The notes under the pieces were generated by a model that saw nothing but the letters and a program-made list of their open reading frames with translations, did not search any database and was not told where the DNA came from. Of a stretch of 64,000 nucleotides of DNA, positions 60,546 through 64,000 are shown piece by piece. Source of the DNA: Caenimonas sedimenti (GTDB lineage Bacteria > Pseudomonadota > Gammaproteobacteria > Burkholderiales > Burkholderiaceae_C); the NCBI RefSeq assembly GCF_007833165.1, contig NZ_VOBQ01000019.1, forward strand, positions 1-64,000. The letters run 5' to 3'. Within the stretch, counting starts at the first letter, position 1, and every line of letters begins with the position of its first letter. A program made the translations under genes and the position numbers.

Positions 60546-61292
60546 ATGACGAACACCAACCCCGCCATCGTTTCCCGCGAGCAATGGATCGCGCAGCGCG
60601 AGACGCTGCTGCAATCGGAGAAGGAACTCACCCGCCTGCGCGACCGCATCGCCAGCGAGCGGCGCGCGCTGCCCTGGGTCCGCGTCGAGAAGAACTATGT
60701 CTTCGACGGCCTCGGAGGTCCGCGCACGCTGGCCGACCTGTTCGAAGGGCGCAGCCAGCTGCTGGTGCAGCACTTCATGTTCGGCCCCGGCTGGGCGCAG
60801 GGCTGCCCGAGTTGCAGCTACATGGCGGATCACACGGACGCGATGAATGTGCACCTGAAGCAGCGGGACATCGCCATCGTCGCCATCTCGCGTGCGCCGC
60901 TGGCGGACATCGAGCGCTTCCGCCAGCGCATGGGCTGGAAATTCACGTGGGTCTCGTCGCACGGCACCGACTTCAACCACGACTTCGGCGTCAGCTTCAC
61001 GCGGGAACAGGTGGAGCGGGGCGAGGTCCCGTACAACTACCAGGTACAGGCCTTCCCGGTCGAGGAAGCCCCGGGCGTCAGTGCGTTCTGCAAAAACGGC
61101 GCGGGCGAGGTCTTCCACACCTACTCCACCTACGGCCGCGGCGTGGAAGTGATGATGGGCACGTACAACATGCTGGACCTGGCGCCGAGGGGCCGGGACG
61201 AAGGCGATGCACCCAACAGGATGCAATGGGTGCGGCATCACGACCGCTACGAGCAGGCCCGCGCGGCGGCCGGCGCTTGCTGCCATTCCTGA
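60546..61292 (+). CDS. DUF899 thioredoxin-like protein
   Basis: A 248-residue thioredoxin-fold protein of the DUF899 family. Residues EELTRLRDRI-like helix, WVRVEKNYVFDG, the redox site GCPSCSYMAD (CPSC at about 95-98), and GRGVEVMMGTYN near the end are family features. Typical genes of this type respond to oxidative stress or accompany DNA-binding regulators. It is the second gene of the vgb-like operon and overlaps the next ORF by TGATG. Substrate unknown. Confidence 0.87.
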   Translation: MTNTNPAIVSREQWIAQRETLLQSEKELTRLRDRIASERRALPWVRVEKNYVFDGLGGPRTLADLFEGRSQLLVQHFMFGPGWAQGCPSCSYMADHTDAMNVHLKQRDIAIVAISRAPLADIERFRQRMGWKFTWVSSHGTDFNHDFGVSFTREQVERGEVPYNYQVQAFPVEEAPGVSAFCKNGAGEVFHTYSTYGRGVEVMMGTYNMLDLAPRGRDEGDAPNRMQWVRHHDRYEQARAAAGACCHS

Positions 61293-61726
61293 TGACGCCC
61301 CGCTGGGCCTGGTGGACGGCGCTGTGCCTTGGCCACTCGGTCTACTTTTTCCTGCTGGCCTCGGCGGTTGTGTTCGGGCTTGCGCTGGACGGAGCCTGGA
61401 TCCAGGTCATGGCAGCCGGGCTGCTGATGGCGGCGATCGTCGCGCAGCTGTCCAGGCGAACACCGGGTGCCGTGCGCGGGCCAGCCGGTCACGCCGGGCT
61501 CGCGCTCTGGTCTTTCCTGATGGCGAACTGGCATGGCGCCGGGCTGATGCTGGTCCCCGTGCTGATGCCCTTGTGCGTGGGGGACGGATCACCAGGCGCA
61601 TTCGCGGGCAACCCCGTGCTGCTCGCGTTCCTGGCCGTCGCGGGTCACGCAGCCGCGATGATCGCCGCCACCGGTGGGCTGGCGCTCGCCGGCCGCGCCG
61701 CCCGCTCCCGTCTCCTGCGGCGCTGA
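61292..61726 (+). CDS. Hypothetical four-helix membrane protein
   Basis: A 144-residue protein with four hydrophobic segments (ALCLGHSVYFFLLASAVVFG, IQVMAAGLLMAAIVAQL, LALWSFLMANWHGAGLML, and a C-terminal AFLAVAGHAAAMIAATGGL), ending in a basic tail. The ATG overlaps the DUF899 stop (TGATG), so the two are translationally coupled and likely work together. Several histidines and tryptophans lie in the helices. No known family was recognised. Confidence 0.65.
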   Translation: MTPRWAWWTALCLGHSVYFFLLASAVVFGLALDGAWIQVMAAGLLMAAIVAQLSRRTPGAVRGPAGHAGLALWSFLMANWHGAGLMLVPVLMPLCVGDGSPGAFAGNPVLLAFLAVAGHAAAMIAATGGLALAGRAARSRLLRR

Positions 61727-61897
61727 CTACTCCGACGCGGGCTTCGGCTCCCTGGGATCGGCTTCCAGCTTCTTGCGGCCTTCGCGCGCGAGCCGCGCCG
61801 TCTCGTCCAGCACCCGGTCCTCCGAGGCTGCGGGGATGGGTTCATCCTCGCGCAGGGGATTGGGGTTGCTAGCCTCCAGGTTGTCTTCAGTGGGCAT
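61727..61897 (-). CDS. Small hydrophilic protein
   Basis: A 56-residue protein of Glu, Asp, Asn, Pro and Lys with no hydrophobic stretch (ends EADPREPKPASE). The strong ribosome-binding site (CAAGGAGC) supports the ATG. Its stop adjoins the stop of the opposite membrane gene directly, with no gap. Composition matches the other two small hydrophilic proteins of this window. Upstream sequence has a weak copy of the three-block motif (CCTACACC at the expected distance), not a full match. Function unknown. Confidence 0.55.
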   Translation of the reverse strand: MPTEDNLEASNPNPLREDEPIPAASEDRVLDETARLAREGRKKLEADPREPKPASE

Positions 61898-61981
61898 GGT
61901 TGCTCCTTGGTTGAGCCCGATTGTTGAGGTCCGGGCGGCGCCACCCATCGGCGGCCGCCGCCGCGGGGTGTAGGCGGCGAC

Positions 61982-62632
61982 CTACCAGGCAGCGCCGAAG
62001 TGCCGGCGCAGCTCGTCGATCTGGGCCGCGGTCAAGGGAGCCGGCCGCGCCATCAGCCACAGCCGGGCGGTCTCCTCCAACTCTTCCAGCACGGCGCTGG
62101 CTTCGGCTGGACTGCGATGCCACACGCAGGGCCCCAGCCTCTCCAGCATCACGGCGCGGATCGGAGTACCAGCCGCCCGAGATGTCTCGATGCGCGCCGC
62201 CACGAGTCCGGCAACCGCTGGGTCACCTGGGCGGTGATAGGCGACCAGCGGAACGTGCCCGACCTTCATCACGAAGTAGGGGGTGATCGGCGGCACGATG
62301 TCGTTCGGGCTCCAGACGCCCGCCAGGGTCAGGGCCACGAGATGCGTCGCGTGCGTGTGGATGACGCAGTGCGCGTCGGGGTCGGACGCGTAGATTCGCT
62401 GGTGCAGCGCCAGCGTCTTGGAGGCCCGGTCGCCCGCCGTCTGGACGCCCTGTGCATCGATCTCGGCCAACCGCCCAGGTTCCAGCGTGCCGAGGCAGGC
62501 GTCCGTGGGGGTGATCAGGAAGCCGCCATCCGGGAGGCGCACGCTGATGTTGCCGGCACTGGCGTGGACGTAGCCACGCTGGTACAGCGAGGCACCGACG
62601 CGGCAGATCTCGTCACGCAGAGCCCCGGTCAC
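61982..62632 (-). CDS. otnC: 3-oxo-tetronate 4-phosphate decarboxylase (class II aldolase family)
   Basis: A 216-residue class II aldolase/adducin-fold enzyme. The zinc site is visible as HTHATHLVAL (about 91-100) with a further histidine in LVAYHRPGDPAVA, and SAGNISVRLPDGGFLITPT is the phosphate-binding N-terminal block. OtnC removes CO2 from 3-oxo-tetronate 4-phosphate to give dihydroxyacetone phosphate. The start is GTG, overlapping the otnK stop as GTGA; its length matches OtnC. It is the last gene of ltnD-otnK-otnC. Confidence 0.85.
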   Translation of the reverse strand: MTGALRDEICRVGASLYQRGYVHASAGNISVRLPDGGFLITPTDACLGTLEPGRLAEIDAQGVQTAGDRASKTLALHQRIYASDPDAHCVIHTHATHLVALTLAGVWSPNDIVPPITPYFVMKVGHVPLVAYHRPGDPAVAGLVAARIETSRAAGTPIRAVMLERLGPCVWHRSPAEASAVLEELEETARLWLMARPAPLTAAQIDELRRHFGAAW

Positions 62633-63933
62633 CGCTGTTGCCCCAGCATCGCGAAGGCCTTGCGGAAGAAATCTGGCGCGCCGAAATTGCCGGACTTCAA
62701 GGCCATGTGCACCGTCTCGCCTGCACACACGGGCGACTGCACGGCCGTCCACGGCACACCCGGATCGATCTGTGGCCCGATCGCCATGCGTTGCACGCCC
62801 AGGGCCTGCACCACGGCGCCCGAAGTTTCGCCGCCCGCCACCACCAGCTGGCGCACGCCGGCCCGTACCAGGCCGATGGCGATGGACGACAAGGCCTGCT
62901 CGACGACTTCACCTGCCCGGGCAGCGCCAAGCTGGGCTTGCACAGACTTCACGGCCTCCGGCTCCGCCGTTGCGTAGACCAGCACGGGGCCCTGCGCAAG
63001 CCGGGGCCCGGCCCACTCGAGCGCTGCCCCGGCCACATCGGCGCCCGCCGCCAGTTCCAGCGGGTCGATCGCGAAAGCCGCACCACCCGTTGCCTTGAAC
63101 TGCGCCACCTGTGCGTTGGTCGCCAGCGAACAACTGCCTGAGATCACGGCGCGTGAACCGCTTGCCGACGGCAGGACGTCTGCCGCCACGTCGTCCTTCA
63201 GCTGGCCAGCGTTGCGCCAGTTCTGCGGCAACCCGATCGCGATGCCTGAACCGGCGGTGACCAGTGGCATCCCCGCCAAGGCTTCACCGATGCGCAGGAG
63301 GTCATCGTTGCCGACGGCGTCGACCACCGCGACGGAGACACCCTCCCCCTGCAGTTCATCGAAGCGAGCACGAATGGCGCCCGCGCCACGCGCAACGACG
63401 TGCTGCGCCACCAGGCCCACGCGGCGGCGCGTCTGCGCCTGCATCACGCGCACCAGGTTGGCGTCGGTCATGGGTGTGAGCGGATGGTTGCGCATGCCGC
63501 TCTCGCTGAGCAACTGGTCGCCCACGAACAGGTGGCCCTTGAAGACCGTGCGCTGGTTCTCCGGGAACGCGGGACAGGCGATGGTGAAGCCCTGGCCCGG
63601 CCCGTGCAGCGCATCGAGCAGCGCGTCCGTGACGGGCCCGATGTTGCCGTCCGGCGTGGAATCGAAGGTGGAGCAGTACTTGAAGTAGACCTGCTGCACG
63701 CCCTGCCCTTGCAACCAGCGCAAGGCCGCCAGCGACTGCTGCACGGCATCGGCGGCGGGAATGGTCCGCGACTTCAGCGCGACGACGATGGCGTCGGCGT
63801 CCACCGTGGCGGCTTCATCGCCTGGCACCCCGATGGTCTGCACCGTGCGCATGCCGCTGCGCACGAGGTTGTTCGCGAGGTCCGTGGCGCCGGTGAAATC
63901 GTCGGCGATGCAGCCGAGCAGTGCCCGCCCCAT
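62629..63933 (-). CDS. otnK: 3-oxo-tetronate kinase
   Basis: A 434-residue four-carbon acid sugar kinase (DUF1537 family). N-terminal ADDFTGATDLANNLVRSG (about 9-26) binds substrate; the C-terminal domain (about 255-425) with VISGSCSLATNAQV, VVAGGETSGAVVQALG and GPQIDPGVPW binds ATP. It phosphorylates 3-oxo-tetronate made by LtnD. The C-terminal metal-site motif is intact. It overlaps otnC and starts 2 bases after ltnD, forming a single operon for L-threonate or D-erythronate breakdown. Confidence 0.92.
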   Translation of the reverse strand: MGRALLGCIADDFTGATDLANNLVRSGMRTVQTIGVPGDEAATVDADAIVVALKSRTIPAADAVQQSLAALRWLQGQGVQQVYFKYCSTFDSTPDGNIGPVTDALLDALHGPGQGFTIACPAFPENQRTVFKGHLFVGDQLLSESGMRNHPLTPMTDANLVRVMQAQTRRRVGLVAQHVVARGAGAIRARFDELQGEGVSVAVVDAVGNDDLLRIGEALAGMPLVTAGSGIAIGLPQNWRNAGQLKDDVAADVLPSASGSRAVISGSCSLATNAQVAQFKATGGAAFAIDPLELAAGADVAGAALEWAGPRLAQGPVLVYATAEPEAVKSVQAQLGAARAGEVVEQALSSIAIGLVRAGVRQLVVAGGETSGAVVQALGVQRMAIGPQIDPGVPWTAVQSPVCAGETVHMALKSGNFGAPDFFRKAFAMLGQQR

Positions 63934-63935
63934 GC

Positions 63936-64000
63936 TCAGGCCTTCGCCTCGGGCAGCGTGATGCCCGGGAAGATCTTGATGACCGCGCTGTCGTCCTGCT
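63936..64000 (-). CDS. ltnD: L-threonate dehydrogenase, C-terminal end (cut by window)
   Basis: Only the last 21 codons are in the window: QDDSAVIKIFPGITLPEAKA, then TGA. The ending DDSAVIKIF-GI-LP matches the C-terminus of LtnD-type NAD(P)-dependent 3-hydroxyacid dehydrogenases, which oxidise L-threonate before the OtnK step. The order ltnD-otnK-otnC is as known in related bacteria. The rest of the gene lies right of the window. Confidence 0.7.
   Translation of the reverse strand, partial: QDDSAVIKIFPGITLPEAKA

Noticed and set aside
144..64000. tRNA, rRNA, riboswitch, phage or insertion-sequence features
   Set aside because: No cloverleaf-like sequence with CCA-type end, no rRNA blocks, no transposase or integrase motif and no known riboswitch core was recognised by eye; a covariance-model search would be decisive.

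Overview
The window is GC-rich, densely packed chromosomal DNA. Gene content points to a betaproteobacterium of the order Burkholderiales, most likely a Comamonadaceae member such as a Ramlibacter- or Variovorax-like soil organism. The signs are several tripartite-tricarboxylate (Bug) binding proteins, orphan TRAP parts, the xseB-ispA-dxs order, LysR/ModE-type molybdate regulation and REP-like GC hairpins between genes. The taxon is inferred from gene families, not from a marker gene. No tRNA, rRNA, CRISPR array, insertion sequence or prophage was recognised, and no gene-free stretch exceeds 300 bases.

Layout. 0.1-4.8 kb: coxS-coxL-coxM-moxR, a form II CO-dehydrogenase-like molybdenum hydroxylase, read leftward, with a divergent AcoR-like regulator. 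6.2-10.2 kb: a hypothetical gene, ModE and the modABC molybdate importer behind a clear ModE-type palindrome. 10.6-14.1 kb: a tungstate importer (tupBCA) divergent from a second ModE-like regulator fused to a periplasmic-binding-like domain. Together 0-14 kb is a molybdenum/tungsten uptake and use island. 14.1-18.4 kb: an EgtB/SenA-like enzyme with an altered iron motif, TRAP membrane subunits DctQM without a binding protein, and an acetyltransferase. 18.4-26.0 kb: an apparent sugar-acid gene set (SDR-like protein, DHDPS-family lyase, TctCBA transporter, TIM-barrel isomerase, enolase-superfamily dehydratase). 26-30.2 kb: a Kef-type antiporter and two tandem TRAP binding proteins, each followed by a terminator. 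30.4-33.4 kb: dxs, ispA, xseB. 33.5-37.7 kb: Rieske oxygenase, EamA exporter, sulfurtransferase, flavin monooxygenase.

37.8-47.8 kb is accessory in style: two low-complexity lipoproteins, a hemerythrin protein, small very hydrophilic proteins, a CPA1 antiporter, a hydrolase, a tyrosine phosphatase, a PAN-repeat protein, a ClpP-like paralogue, a GlxA-type regulator, a methyltransferase and a lectin-like lipoprotein. Two of its transcription units share a three-block promoter-like motif with identical spacing. 47.8-64 kb holds an MFS transporter, a racemase-Ldh-Bug set, a chemoreceptor, an IclR-TRAP-AroQ-like-SMP-30 set suggestive of cyclic polyol acid catabolism, a TPR/winged-helix regulator, a DUF899 operon and, at the right edge, otnC-otnK-ltnD for four-carbon acid sugars (ltnD cut by the window).

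The first 63 bases are pure C and look like an assembly or sequencing artefact at a contig end.
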